DNA of 64,000 bases. Origin: Stenotrophomonas sp. 169. Lineage in GTDB: Bacteria; Pseudomonadota; Gammaproteobacteria; Xanthomonadales; Xanthomonadaceae. The notes beneath the pieces are model-generated. The model did not search any database, was not told the DNA's origin, and saw only the letters and a program-made list of their open reading frames with translations. The translations under genes were made by a program, and so were the position numbers. Positions 34,839 through 43,376 of the stretch are shown here, in pieces (the stretch's first letter is position 1; the number at the start of each line of letters is the position of its first letter). Location of the stretch: positions 454,501 to 518,500 of the forward strand of contig NZ_CP061204.1 of assembly GCF_014621775.1 (NCBI RefSeq). The letters are read 5' to 3'.

Positions 34839-35486
34839 ATGAGCCGGATGATTGGAAAGCTTCGAATGGGTGCGATGACTGTCGCGATTGCAGCATTGGC
34901 GGGCTGCGGCGACAACACGCCGGCGACGGACGTTGCCCCGGTGCCTGTGCTGACCGAAGCGGAAGCCAATGCGCGCACCACGGTACCGCTGACGCGGACA
35001 GTGTCGATTGAACATCCGGGCGTGATCGCAGACTTCGAGTTTGACCTGCCGCCGCCTGCAGCGTTTGCTGGGTCCACGTTGGTCATTGGCATTCGCATCA
35101 GGGAGGCGACACCGAAGGCGATCGTTGCCCGGTCAAGTCTGATCTGGCGTGAGGGGTTGCCTGCTCGCGTTCGATTGCAGCGCGTGGATGGCGTAACGGC
35201 AGCGAACGTACTTCTTCGCCGCATTGGAACCGATCTGCGCACTCAGATAGAACTTGACCCAGATGGCTTCACGCCTGGCGTAAAGGCGGAGACGGTGAGC
35301 CCCGGATTGTTGAGACGCGTGGGACTGGTGAAGTCGGACGTGATCTATGACTCACTCGCTTTTGCCCATGCCGGAGCGCCAGCGCCCGGGCGATACCACG
35401 TGCGCGTCGAGCTGCTGGAGGAACGCCCACAGCTCAAGGGAACGCAGGCCGAACTTATCCTTGGATACGGCGGGAGATCGAAGTAA
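34839..35486 (+). CDS. putative immunity lipoprotein for effector at 35489
   Basis: 215 residues. Lipobox LAGC (Cys about 23) then Gly-Asp. Same architecture as 33033-33680: LTEAEANARTTVPLTRTVSI, FEFDLPPPAAFAGSTLVIGI, GLPARVRLQRVDG, FAHAGAPAPGRYHVRVELLE and LILGYGGRSK. Two bases separate its stop from the GTG of the effector. The middle part has diverged from the paralog, as expected if each immunity protein tracks its own toxin. Confidence 0.78.
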   Translation: MSRMIGKLRMGAMTVAIAALAGCGDNTPATDVAPVPVLTEAEANARTTVPLTRTVSIEHPGVIADFEFDLPPPAAFAGSTLVIGIRIREATPKAIVARSSLIWREGLPARVRLQRVDGVTAANVLLRRIGTDLRTQIELDPDGFTPGVKAETVSPGLLRRVGLVKSDVIYDSLAFAHAGAPAPGRYHVRVELLEERPQLKGTQAELILGYGGRSK

Positions 35487-35488
35487 TC

Positions 35489-36442
35489 GTGGAACGCTCC
35501 GACAGGTATACGTTGACCATCTATGTCGCCGCACGGGGCACGCCGATGGTGGATCCTGATCAGCCGACGCGCTCGCGGGGGACGTCGCGTACTGGTCACA
35601 TGTATCTTGAAACGGCCCACGGCGATGACCGGCGAAGTGCCGGTTGGCAGCCGGAAGACCCCATCCCGGGTGGTGGCTATCTTGGTGGAACCAGCGATGA
35701 CGACGTGAGGTCTTACGTATCGCCCTATTACGCCCGAACGATGGAGATCACTCAGGATCAGTTCGAGAAGATCCGTGAGTACTCGGAAGCACCGGTGGAG
35801 CACGGCATGGGCGCCCGATACAATTCCTTCTATAACAGTTGTACTGACTATGCTTGGGGCGCATTGAACCACTCGGGCCTCCACGCCAAGACATTAGGCG
35901 TGGAGTTCGATAACTTCGAAGGCATCATCCAGCCGACCAAGAACATACCTGCGATCCAGAGCATTGAGGCGCCCTTCCCGGACAGTCCGCTGAACAAGGA
36001 AGACCACAATCCAATGCCAAAACAAACGTTCGAGCAGTGGCTCTACACGAGCAACGATCGCGCGCTGGGTGAGCAGGTGTCGAAGGGCGTTGCCACACTG
36101 GACGCGAAACACGGCCGCACGCCCGATGAAGCCAGCGAGCGCATGTGCGGCAGCCTGTTCTGCCTGGCCAAGGAGAACGGCCTGTCCCGCGTGGACCACG
36201 TGCTGCTGAGCGGCCCGAACGCGGAAGGCCATACCGGTACCAATGTCTTCGTCGTGCAGGGTGAGCCTTCAGACCCGGCCCACCTGCGTGCGAGCATGCC
36301 GACCGCTACGGCCGCACAGACACCCGTGCACGAATCCATGGCGCAGGCCGAGCGGCTGACGCAGACGCAGCAGCAGGTCGCCCAGCAGCAGGATCACGCG
36401 CAGGTGCAGGAACAGCAGGACGCCGCCGTGCGCATGGGCTGA
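35489..36442 (+). CDS. T4SS effector: permuted NlpC/P60-like domain plus XVIPCD
   Basis: 317 residues from a GTG. His37 (TGHMYLETAHGDD) and Cys118 (NSFYNSCTDYAWGALN) mark the predicted active site. Its first 120 residues differ clearly from the protein at 33682 (for example an insertion GGGYLGG), whereas from LHAKTLGVEF onward they are nearly identical, including the XVIPCD and the tail ending AVRMG. Coupled to its immunity lipoprotein gene 2 bp upstream. A SMAG dimer follows 14 bp after the stop codon. Confidence 0.83.
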   Translation: MERSDRYTLTIYVAARGTPMVDPDQPTRSRGTSRTGHMYLETAHGDDRRSAGWQPEDPIPGGGYLGGTSDDDVRSYVSPYYARTMEITQDQFEKIREYSEAPVEHGMGARYNSFYNSCTDYAWGALNHSGLHAKTLGVEFDNFEGIIQPTKNIPAIQSIEAPFPDSPLNKEDHNPMPKQTFEQWLYTSNDRALGEQVSKGVATLDAKHGRTPDEASERMCGSLFCLAKENGLSRVDHVLLSGPNAEGHTGTNVFVVQGEPSDPAHLRASMPTATAAQTPVHESMAQAERLTQTQQQVAQQQDHAQVQEQQDAAVRMG

Positions 36443-36456
36443 CCGGCCGGAGGAGG

Positions 36457-36514
36457 GTAGAGCCGACTTCAGTCGGCTGCGGTAGCAGAGGCAGCCGACT
36501 GAAGTCGGCTCTAC
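36457..36514. repeat. SMAG dimer closing the toxin island
   Basis: GTAGAGCCGACTTCAGTCGG at 36457 with inverted partner ending CTAC at 36514. Confidence 0.9.
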
Positions 36515-36675
36515 CATTTGAGCATCTCCTCCCGTTGGGCCCCTGTTACCATGGGCCTACCCAGCCAGCCTGACCACGCTACTGATGTGTGGGCGGTCGC
36601 TCCAGTGCCATTGCACTGCATACGCGGCCGTGCGAGCCAAGGATTTCTTTTCCTGACTCCCACAAGGACGCTTCC

Positions 36676-37848
36676 GTGAACTTCTTTACCCCCCAGCCGC
36701 TGCGTGCGACGTCGCTCTGTAAGAGCGCTGCCTTTGCCATTGCCATTGCATTGGGCGTCGCCGTGCCGTCTGCATACGCCGCCAGCCTAGATGCGCCCGC
36801 ATCCACTGCGGCGCAGTCCGCCGTGCAGCGCAGCGCTGTCGCCCAGGGTCTGTACGAGCTGGCTTACAGCGCCAAGCAGAACGCCCTGTATGTCGCGTCG
36901 TCCGGTGGGTTCGGCGATGACGCCGGCCCGGCCCAGGTGCTGAAGCTGGACCCGACCACACTGGCCGTGCAGGCCACCATCCCGCTGGAGCGCAAGGGCT
37001 TCGGCGTGGTGTTGGACGATGCCAATGACCGCCTGTACGTGGGCAACACCGTGGACACGTCGGTGACCGTGGTCGACACCGCGCAGGCCAAGGCGATCGG
37101 CATCTTGCAGTTGATGGAGAAGAAGGTCGGCAAGGACGGCAAGGCCAGCTACACCCACGACCTGCGCGAGCTGGTGGTGGACGGTGCCAACAGCCGCCTG
37201 TACGTCACCGGTCACTCGGGCGAGGGCAGCGTGCTGTTCGTCGTGGATACGCAGTCCCTGAAGCTGCTCAACACCATTCCCGGCCTGGGCAACGCGAAGG
37301 CGCCCGGCCTGGCATTGGATGCCGCTAACAAGCGCGTGTACACCAGCAACCTGCTGGGCGAAGTGGTGGTGGTCGGTACCGATACCGGCAAGGTGGAGCA
37401 GCGCTACAAGGTCACCGCCGAGCAGCCGATGAACATCGCGCTGGACCCGGCCAGCCCGCGGCTGTTCATCACCGATCAGGGATCGGAGATGATCCGCAAG
37501 TATCAGGGCAGCAGCATTGAAGGCTTCGCATCGAAGCATCCGGGCATGCGCGTGCTGGTGCTGGACCGTACTACGGGCAAGGAGCTGGCGAGCATCCCGG
37601 CCGGTGCCGGCACGCTTGGCATTCTGCTGGACGCACCGCGCAAGCGCCTGTACGTGACCAACCGCGAGGCGGGATCGGTGACCGGCTACGACAGCGACAC
37701 CTACCAGCAGATCGGCACGTGGTCGGTGCCGACGCACCCGAACAGCCTGGCGCTGGATGCGAAGAACCACGTGCTGTACGTGACCATCAAGAACGGCGAC
37801 GACGAAGCGAAGGGCGCGAAGGAAAGCGTAGCGCGCGTCGCGCTGTAG
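36676..37848 (+). CDS. YncE-type beta-propeller periplasmic protein
   Basis: 390 residues from GTG 36676, which puts a basic stretch before the signal hydrophobic core (SAAFAIAIALGVAVPSAYAAS, cut near residue 36). The mature part is built of repeated blades with the pattern DxxxxRLYVxN/VTxxxxG (NDRLYVGNT, NSRLYVTGH, NKRVYTSNL, SPRLFITDQ, RKRLYVTNR, NHVLYVTIK), as in YncE. Function of YncE-type propellers is unsettled; DNA or ligand binding has been reported for some. Confidence 0.85.
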   Translation: MNFFTPQPLRATSLCKSAAFAIAIALGVAVPSAYAASLDAPASTAAQSAVQRSAVAQGLYELAYSAKQNALYVASSGGFGDDAGPAQVLKLDPTTLAVQATIPLERKGFGVVLDDANDRLYVGNTVDTSVTVVDTAQAKAIGILQLMEKKVGKDGKASYTHDLRELVVDGANSRLYVTGHSGEGSVLFVVDTQSLKLLNTIPGLGNAKAPGLALDAANKRVYTSNLLGEVVVVGTDTGKVEQRYKVTAEQPMNIALDPASPRLFITDQGSEMIRKYQGSSIEGFASKHPGMRVLVLDRTTGKELASIPAGAGTLGILLDAPRKRLYVTNREAGSVTGYDSDTYQQIGTWSVPTHPNSLALDAKNHVLYVTIKNGDDEAKGAKESVARVAL

Positions 37849-38003
37849 CCCGGGGGACGTACGGCATCCGCTGAGCACGGGAACCAATCCCTCGGTGTAG
37901 ATTGACGGCGGAGGAGTCAGTGACGTCCGTAGACCGTCAGGCCCCGTAGGTGCGGACTTCGGTCCGCACGGTCCCAAGCGAAGGAGTCTCCGTGCAAACC
38001 CCC

Positions 38004-38025
38004 AGCCGACTGAAGTCGGCTCTAC
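38004..38025. repeat. single SMAG palindrome
   Basis: AGCCGACTGAAGTCGGCTCTAC just 3' of the helicase gene. An unrelated short palindrome, GTGCGGACTTCGGTCCGCAC, is at about 37950-37970. Confidence 0.75.
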
Positions 38026-38038
38026 CCGGCCTTCGCTT

Positions 38039-40747
38039 CTATGCGGTCAGCCGCGGCTTGTGCTCGCACCGCGGGTAGCCCGAGCACGAGTGGAAGTCCC
38101 CGTACTTGCCGGTCTTCTTCACGATCACGCCCGTGCCACACGCAGGGCATCGCTGTTCCTTGATCGGCAGGCCATCCACCGTGGTCACGCTGACGGCCCC
38201 ATCGCGTTCCAGCTCATCCAGGAAGGGGGAGCGGCGGCCACTGACGGTGAACATCGCCACTGATCGACGTGCGCGGGTGAGCGCGACGTAGAACAGGCGC
38301 CGTTCTTCGCCCAGCGGGAAGGTATCGCCGCTCGGCATGGCCAGTGACAGCACCGGGTCGTCCGCACGCAGGTTGGGGAAGGCCCGGTCCAGCAGGGCAG
38401 GCAGGATCACGTAGTCCGCTTCCATGCCCTTGCTGCGGTGGGCGGTCAGAAAGCTGACCTCCATCGTGGTGCCGAAGCGTGCCTGCCAGTTGCTCGGCAC
38501 AAAGGCCCGGTCGGCGTTGTAGCGGCCCAGCACGAACACCCGCAGCTTGCCGTCGCGGCCGGCGGGTAGCGCACCCGTGTGGCACTGCGTGTGCAGGTGC
38601 TGCAGGTACTGGGCGATGGCATCGTTCAACTGTTCGCGCGTGGCGACCTGGAACGCCTGCATGACGGGCCCATACGAAGGCGTGGTGGAGCGCACGCGCT
38701 TGCGGATCTGCACCGGGTTGGCGCTGACGAAGTGGCTGGACGCATCGCACAGCGCCTGCGGGCAGCGGAACGTCTGTTCCAGCCGCAGCACCTGGCCATG
38801 GCCGAACCATGCACGGAACTGGGTCATCACCGATACGTCCGCACCGGCGAACCGGTTGATCGACTGCCAGTCGTCGCCGACGGCGAAAAAGTACGTACCC
38901 GGTTCCTGCACCAGGGCACGGCATAGCCGGGCGCGGGCGCGCGAGGCGTCCTGGAATTCATCGGCCATCACCAGGGTATACGGTGATGCGAATCGGCCTT
39001 GTTCCAGATGCTCGGCCGCTTGGTTGAGCATGTCTTCGAAGTCGATGGCGCGCGCGTCGTCCAGTGCGTCGTCCCACGCCTGCAGCACGGGCCCGGCAAT
39101 CTGCAGGAAGCGTCGGTGGCGTTCCTTGTACTGGTCATCGGGCATGTCGCGCAGGCGCGCGGCCATATCATCCAGGCTGAGTGCGTTGCTCTTGGCGTGG
39201 CTGATGAAGCTGCGCATCAGGCCGACCAGTTCGGTATCCGGCATGGGCTTCTGGCCCTCGTCCGGGATGTCGCGGTCCGGGTTGGGGTCCGGCACCACGC
39301 CGCCCGCGCTCAGTGCTTCAGCCAGGTCGTCGAAGGCCCAGCCCATGCGCAGGTCGTGCGAGGTCGTTTCGATCATCCGGGCACCGTCGGGCTGCGACGT
39401 GGCGCGTCGGGGAGTAGGGGCTTCGTCGTCGGCCAGATGCTCGTGGTCCAGGTCAGCATCGGGGTAGTGGAAGTCCGGTTGCTGCGCCTTGAAGACCTCG
39501 GTTTCGGCATCGAAGGATCGCGCGCGGCCAAGCACGTAGTCCACGCCGTTGTAGAACGACCAATCGGCCAGCACGCACTCTTCCACGCTCCGCGCGCGCT
39601 CGCCTCGCAGGGTGCGCACGTAACCGCTGCCATCCTTTTCCCAGCCATCGGCCGCCATCGCGCCACCCTGCAAGGGCAGGTCACGCCCGAACACCAGCCG
39701 GAACATGTCCCACTGGGTGCGGAACGCATGCGAGCGGTCCTTCAACTGGTCTACCAGTTCGGCCAGCTTGTTGAAGCCCAGCGTGGCATCGACGGCCCAG
39801 TCGGGCACGTCCGGCCGGCGTCCGGTGGCGCTGGCGATGACATGCAGGCCGAGTGCGTGGAAGGTGCGGGCCTCGACGCCGTGGTCTTCCAGGCCGATGC
39901 GCGCGAACGACCGATCGGCACGCTGCTGCAACTCCTTTGCGGCGTCCTTGTTGAAGGCCAGCATGACGATCTGTCGCGGTTCGGCGTAGCCGCGGTGGAT
40001 GGCATACGCGGCCTTGGCCACCATGGTGGAGGTTTTGCCGGACCCGGCTGCGGCGACGACCTGCACGCGGTTGTCGAAGCAGATGACCGCATGCGCCTGC
40101 TCGTCGGTGAGCGGGCGGCTTTCGACGTGGTCGAGCAGGGGCCGCGCGTCATTGCGCTCGATCGCCAGGATCTGTGCATTCACTGCCTCGCAGGCGCCGG
40201 TCCAGTCCTGTTCCCACAGGTCCAGTTCGATCAGCGCCGCTTCGTGTTCGTCTTCATCGGCATGTGCGGCCGGGTCGTTGAAGAGTGTGTGCAGCGTTGC
40301 GGTGTCCACGTCCAGCGACGGGCGGCTGTCCTGCAAGGCCTGTTGGTCGTCGTGGCTGATCCAGCGACGCTGCGCACGGTGCTGTGCCAGCAGATCTTCG
40401 GCATCCCCGTTCCACTGCCGCATGGTGTCCAGGATGCGTTGCAAGGCAGGGCCATGCGCAGCGCGATCCTGTGTGTCGTCATGGGGGGTCAGTGCGTTCG
40501 ACAGCGCCTTGGCGTCCGCGTTGGACAGGCCTTCCAGCAGCAGCGGAGGGCCCTCGCGACGTTGGATGTTGACGCTGGCCCACAGCATGCCGGGCTTCAC
40601 GTGGACGCGTGCCTCCATACCGAGTTGGAGCCGTTGCGTGGTGTCGCCGATCGTGATGACCAGGACGTCGCCTTGCAGCTGCAGCGACCACGGTTGCGTG
40701 CGGGGCAGGGACATCGCCAGGCGTGAGGGTTTCCAGTGTTGCGTCAT
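38039..40747 (-). CDS. UvrD/helicase IV-like DNA helicase with C-terminal zinc ribbon
   Basis: 902 residues. A helicase IV-like N-terminal region of about 200 residues precedes the SF1 core: Q-motif-like (LTDEQAHAVI), Walker A (VVAAAGSGKTSTMVAKAAYA), motif II region (VMADEFQDASRAR), motif III (FFAVGDDWQSINRFAGAD), motif V (TAHRSKGMEADYVILP) and motif VI (RRLFYVALTRARRSV). The C-terminus has CPACGTG..CSGYPRC, a topoisomerase-type zinc ribbon, as in some longer helicase IV relatives. It unwinds DNA 3'-5' in repair. Large spacer of about 250 residues between motifs Ia and II. Confidence 0.88.
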   Translation of the reverse strand: MTQHWKPSRLAMSLPRTQPWSLQLQGDVLVITIGDTTQRLQLGMEARVHVKPGMLWASVNIQRREGPPLLLEGLSNADAKALSNALTPHDDTQDRAAHGPALQRILDTMRQWNGDAEDLLAQHRAQRRWISHDDQQALQDSRPSLDVDTATLHTLFNDPAAHADEDEHEAALIELDLWEQDWTGACEAVNAQILAIERNDARPLLDHVESRPLTDEQAHAVICFDNRVQVVAAAGSGKTSTMVAKAAYAIHRGYAEPRQIVMLAFNKDAAKELQQRADRSFARIGLEDHGVEARTFHALGLHVIASATGRRPDVPDWAVDATLGFNKLAELVDQLKDRSHAFRTQWDMFRLVFGRDLPLQGGAMAADGWEKDGSGYVRTLRGERARSVEECVLADWSFYNGVDYVLGRARSFDAETEVFKAQQPDFHYPDADLDHEHLADDEAPTPRRATSQPDGARMIETTSHDLRMGWAFDDLAEALSAGGVVPDPNPDRDIPDEGQKPMPDTELVGLMRSFISHAKSNALSLDDMAARLRDMPDDQYKERHRRFLQIAGPVLQAWDDALDDARAIDFEDMLNQAAEHLEQGRFASPYTLVMADEFQDASRARARLCRALVQEPGTYFFAVGDDWQSINRFAGADVSVMTQFRAWFGHGQVLRLEQTFRCPQALCDASSHFVSANPVQIRKRVRSTTPSYGPVMQAFQVATREQLNDAIAQYLQHLHTQCHTGALPAGRDGKLRVFVLGRYNADRAFVPSNWQARFGTTMEVSFLTAHRSKGMEADYVILPALLDRAFPNLRADDPVLSLAMPSGDTFPLGEERRLFYVALTRARRSVAMFTVSGRRSPFLDELERDGAVSVTTVDGLPIKEQRCPACGTGVIVKKTGKYGDFHSCSGYPRCEHKPRLTA

Positions 40748-40876
40748 GCGTGCTGCTGTCCTGCGGAATCTGTGTCATACCGCGGGCGGCAAGCGCGATT
40801 GCGGGTGTTGTCATGATAGCGGGGGATGCGCCGGGCGTGGATACCGACCGCGTCAGTTCCGCAAGGTGGTGGAGTG

Positions 40877-41085
40877 GTAGCGCCGAGCCATGCTCGGCGA
40901 GCGCGCCGCGCGGTGCTTCATGCATTCCGCCGAGCGCGGCTCGGCGCTACCGAGATCTCTGCGCCCTGTGCCCCGTGCAGGCGGTATCGCGGTCGGCCGG
41001 GCGAGGCCGTGGTAGCGCCGAGCCATGCTCGGCGAGCGCGCCGCGCGGTGCTTCATGCATTCCGCCGAGCGTGGCTCGGCGCTAC
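40877..41085. repeat. tandem pair of SMAG-variant inverted repeats
   Basis: Two copies, 40877-40950 and 41012-41085, each GTAGCGCCGAGCCATGCTCG...GCTCGGCGCTAC with the same 30-bp centre (GAGCGCGCCGCGCGGTGCTT..), differing at about one base. The intervening and following spacers also match (CCGTGCAGGCGGT). The surrounding 40748-41205 has no other content besides the divergent promoters. Confidence 0.88.
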
Positions 41086-41205
41086 CGATATTCCTGTGTC
41101 CCTCACCTCCGTGCAGGCGGTGTCACGGCCTGCGCGGAATCTTTCACGGCCCACATAGCCCATCCCGCTTAGCGTGGGCGCTCCAATCCCTTCCATGGAG
41201 TGTCC

Positions 41206-42018
41206 ATGACTGCTTCCCGCGTTCGCCTTCACGTTGAAGATTCCGGTGGCACCGGTCGTCCGGTGGTGCTGATCCATGGCTGGCCGCTGTCGGCCGATTC
41301 CTGGAAGGCGCAGGTGCCGATCCTGCGCGATGCCGGTTACCGCGTCATTGCCTACGACCGCCGTGGCTTCGGCCGGTCGGATAAGCCCTCGGATGGCTAT
41401 GAGTACGACACGCTGTCGGCAGATTTGGCAGGCGTGATCGACGATCTGGACCTGAAAGATGTCTCTCTGGTCGGTTTCTCGATGGGCGGCGGTGAAGTAG
41501 CACGCTATACCGCCAACCACGGCGAAGGCCGGCTGCACAGCGTGGTGTTCGCCGCGGCGGTGCCACCGTACCTGCTGAAGACCAGCGACAATCCCGATGG
41601 CCCGCTTACCCAGGAGGCGGCCGACGGCATGGCGGCGGAGCTGGGCAAGGACCGCGAAGCCTTCTTCGACAACTTCACCAAGGACTTCTTCAGCGCCAAC
41701 GGCAAGCTGAAGGTCACCGAGGCGCAGCGTCAGGAAGCCATCGCATTGGCCCACCAGTCCGACCAGACTGCGGCGCTGGGCTGCATGAAGGCCTTCGCCA
41801 CCACGGATTTCCGCGACGACATCAAGAAGATCACTGTGCCGACGCTGGTCATTCATGGCGACAGTGATGGCACGGTGCCCTTCGAGGGCTCCGGTAAGCG
41901 CACCCACGAGGCCATCGCAGGCAGCGAGCTGGTCGTGCTGAAGGATGCACCCCATGGCTGCAACGTCAGTCACGCCGATGATTTCAACCTGGCCCTGCTG
42001 AACTTTCTGAAGAAGTAA
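41206..42018 (+). CDS. alpha/beta hydrolase (non-heme haloperoxidase/arylesterase type)
   Basis: 270 residues. Catalytic triad visible: nucleophile Ser in VGFSMGGGEVARY at about 90, Asp in LVIHGDSDGTVPF and His in DAPHGCNVSHADDF. Oxyanion part LIHGWPLSADSW near the N-terminus. This combination is typical of bacterial chloroperoxidase/arylesterase relatives that hydrolyse small esters or lactones. Stands alone; ATG chosen at 41206, with an in-frame GTG two codons earlier. Confidence 0.9.
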   Translation: MTASRVRLHVEDSGGTGRPVVLIHGWPLSADSWKAQVPILRDAGYRVIAYDRRGFGRSDKPSDGYEYDTLSADLAGVIDDLDLKDVSLVGFSMGGGEVARYTANHGEGRLHSVVFAAAVPPYLLKTSDNPDGPLTQEAADGMAAELGKDREAFFDNFTKDFFSANGKLKVTEAQRQEAIALAHQSDQTAALGCMKAFATTDFRDDIKKITVPTLVIHGDSDGTVPFEGSGKRTHEAIAGSELVVLKDAPHGCNVSHADDFNLALLNFLKK

Positions 42019-42098
42019 GTTGCCAGTAATGTGCTGCGAGTCGCCCGGTCGGATGGCCGGGCGATTCTGTTTCTTTCCTTCGCTGGAGCCGCCTGGCC

Positions 42099-42263
42099 AT
42101 GCGCAAATCCACGACGCCGCCCTGGAAGAAGCCCAATCCCAAGGGCCAGAAGTCCACGCCGCTTACCGCCGCGCAGAAAGAAGCGGCGAAACAGCGCGCT
42201 GAAGAGAACGGTCGGCCGTATCCGAACCTGGTGGACAACATGTGGGCCACCAAACAGCGGTAA
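42099..42263 (+). CDS. small basic Pro/Lys-rich protein
   Basis: 54 residues: MRKSTTPPWKKPNPKGQKST, a helix with Ala/Lys/Glu (LTAAQKEAAKQRAEENG) and RPYPNLVDNMWATKQR. Very basic, probably cytosolic. Codon usage and the sharp ending before the next gene's leader support a real gene. Families of similar short basic proteins occur in xanthomonads, with no function known to me. Confidence 0.6.
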   Translation: MRKSTTPPWKKPNPKGQKSTPLTAAQKEAAKQRAEENGRPYPNLVDNMWATKQR

Positions 42264-42306
42264 ATTCAGGCCTGCTCTTCATGCCCGTGCCGGGCAGGAC
42301 CGTGGG

Positions 42307-43275
42307 ATGAACTATCGCTCGTGTGTGTGGATATTGCTGGCTGTCTGTGGCATCGCGCAGGCCGCCGAGGTCGACCGCCGCATCGCCGTCACCATCGATG
42401 ACTTGCCTTGGGCGCGACTGGATGAGATCCGTCCGCCGGACCTGCAGGCGCGGCACCAAGCGCTGATGGCGCAGCTGCGTCAGGCCGACGTGCCGGTCGT
42501 GGGCTTCGTCAACGAGAACAAGCTGGAAGTGGACGGCACGGTGCAGCCGGCGCGCGTGCAGATGTTGCGGGACTGGTTGGATGCCGGCTATGCGCTGGGC
42601 AACCACACGTATTCGCACATGGATCTGAATGCCGAAGGCGTGCAGGCATTCCAGCGTGACTTCCTGCGTGGGGAACAGGTGCTGCGGCCGCTGCTGGCCG
42701 AGCGGGGCCTGACGCCGACGTGGATGCGCCACCCGTATCTGCGTGTGGGCCGCACGGCGGAGGACCGCCGGCAGATGGACGTGTTCTTCAGCGAGCACGG
42801 CTACCGCGTCGCGCCGGTGACCGTGGATAACGGTGAGTGGGTGTGGGCGTTCGCGTACGCCAACGTGATCAACGAGCAGCCTGATTCGCCTGCGCGCGAG
42901 GCGACCCTGCGTCAGCTGCGCCGCGGCTATGTGCCGTACATGCTCAACAAGCTGGATTACTACGAGGCGCAGTCGCAGTCGCTGCTGGGATATGCGCTGC
43001 CGCAGGTGTGGCTGATGCATGCGAACGAGCTCAACGCGGCGACGTTTGCCGAGCTGGTTGCGGCGACGAAGCGGCGTGGGTATCGCTTCATCAGCCTTGA
43101 AGAGGCAGTGCGCGACCCGGCGTATGCGCATGGGGCGGAGGGGTATGACGGACGGTACGGACCGAGCTGGCTGCATCGCTGGGCGATGGCGGAGAAGAAG
43201 CCGAAGGAGTTTTATGCCGGGGAGCCGGAAGTGCCGGCGTGGGTGAAGGTGTTGGCGAAGGTGGATTACGAGTGA
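42307..43275 (+). CDS. polysaccharide deacetylase family protein (exported)
   Basis: 322 residues. Signal peptide (MNYRSCVWILLAVCGIAQAA) then the NodB-type domain: AVTIDDLPWARL (catalytic Asp and metal Asp), GNHTYSHMDLNA (metal His pair) and MRHPYLRVG. The C-terminal VWLMHANELNAATF carries the last His. It removes acetyl groups from an envelope or environmental glycan. The ORF upstream reads through the small basic gene in another frame; ATG 42307 follows CGTGGG. Confidence 0.88.
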   Translation: MNYRSCVWILLAVCGIAQAAEVDRRIAVTIDDLPWARLDEIRPPDLQARHQALMAQLRQADVPVVGFVNENKLEVDGTVQPARVQMLRDWLDAGYALGNHTYSHMDLNAEGVQAFQRDFLRGEQVLRPLLAERGLTPTWMRHPYLRVGRTAEDRRQMDVFFSEHGYRVAPVTVDNGEWVWAFAYANVINEQPDSPAREATLRQLRRGYVPYMLNKLDYYEAQSQSLLGYALPQVWLMHANELNAATFAELVAATKRRGYRFISLEEAVRDPAYAHGAEGYDGRYGPSWLHRWAMAEKKPKEFYAGEPEVPAWVKVLAKVDYE

Positions 43276-43308
43276 CGGGTTGAGGGGCTGAGGGGATGTG
43301 GGGTGGGG

Positions 43309-43367
43309 GTAGAGCCGACTTCAGTCGGCTGCTGGAAGATGCCCCAGCCGACTGAAGTCGGCTCTAC
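43309..43367. repeat. SMAG dimer
   Basis: GTAGAGCCGACTTCAGTCGG at 43309 and inverted copy ending CTAC at 43367. A further fragment (CGGCTCTAC, 43372-43380) supplies the stop codon of the next gene. Confidence 0.9.
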
Positions 43368-43376
43368 CCATCGGCT

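Noticed and set aside
19914..36442. type VI secretion effectors instead of type IV
   Set aside because: No PAAR, VgrG, Hcp or MIX/FIX features; the shared C-terminal domain matches XVIPCD.
40877..41085. CRISPR-like repeat array
   Set aside because: Only two units, each a long palindrome of the SMAG-variant type; no spacer series and no cas genes.
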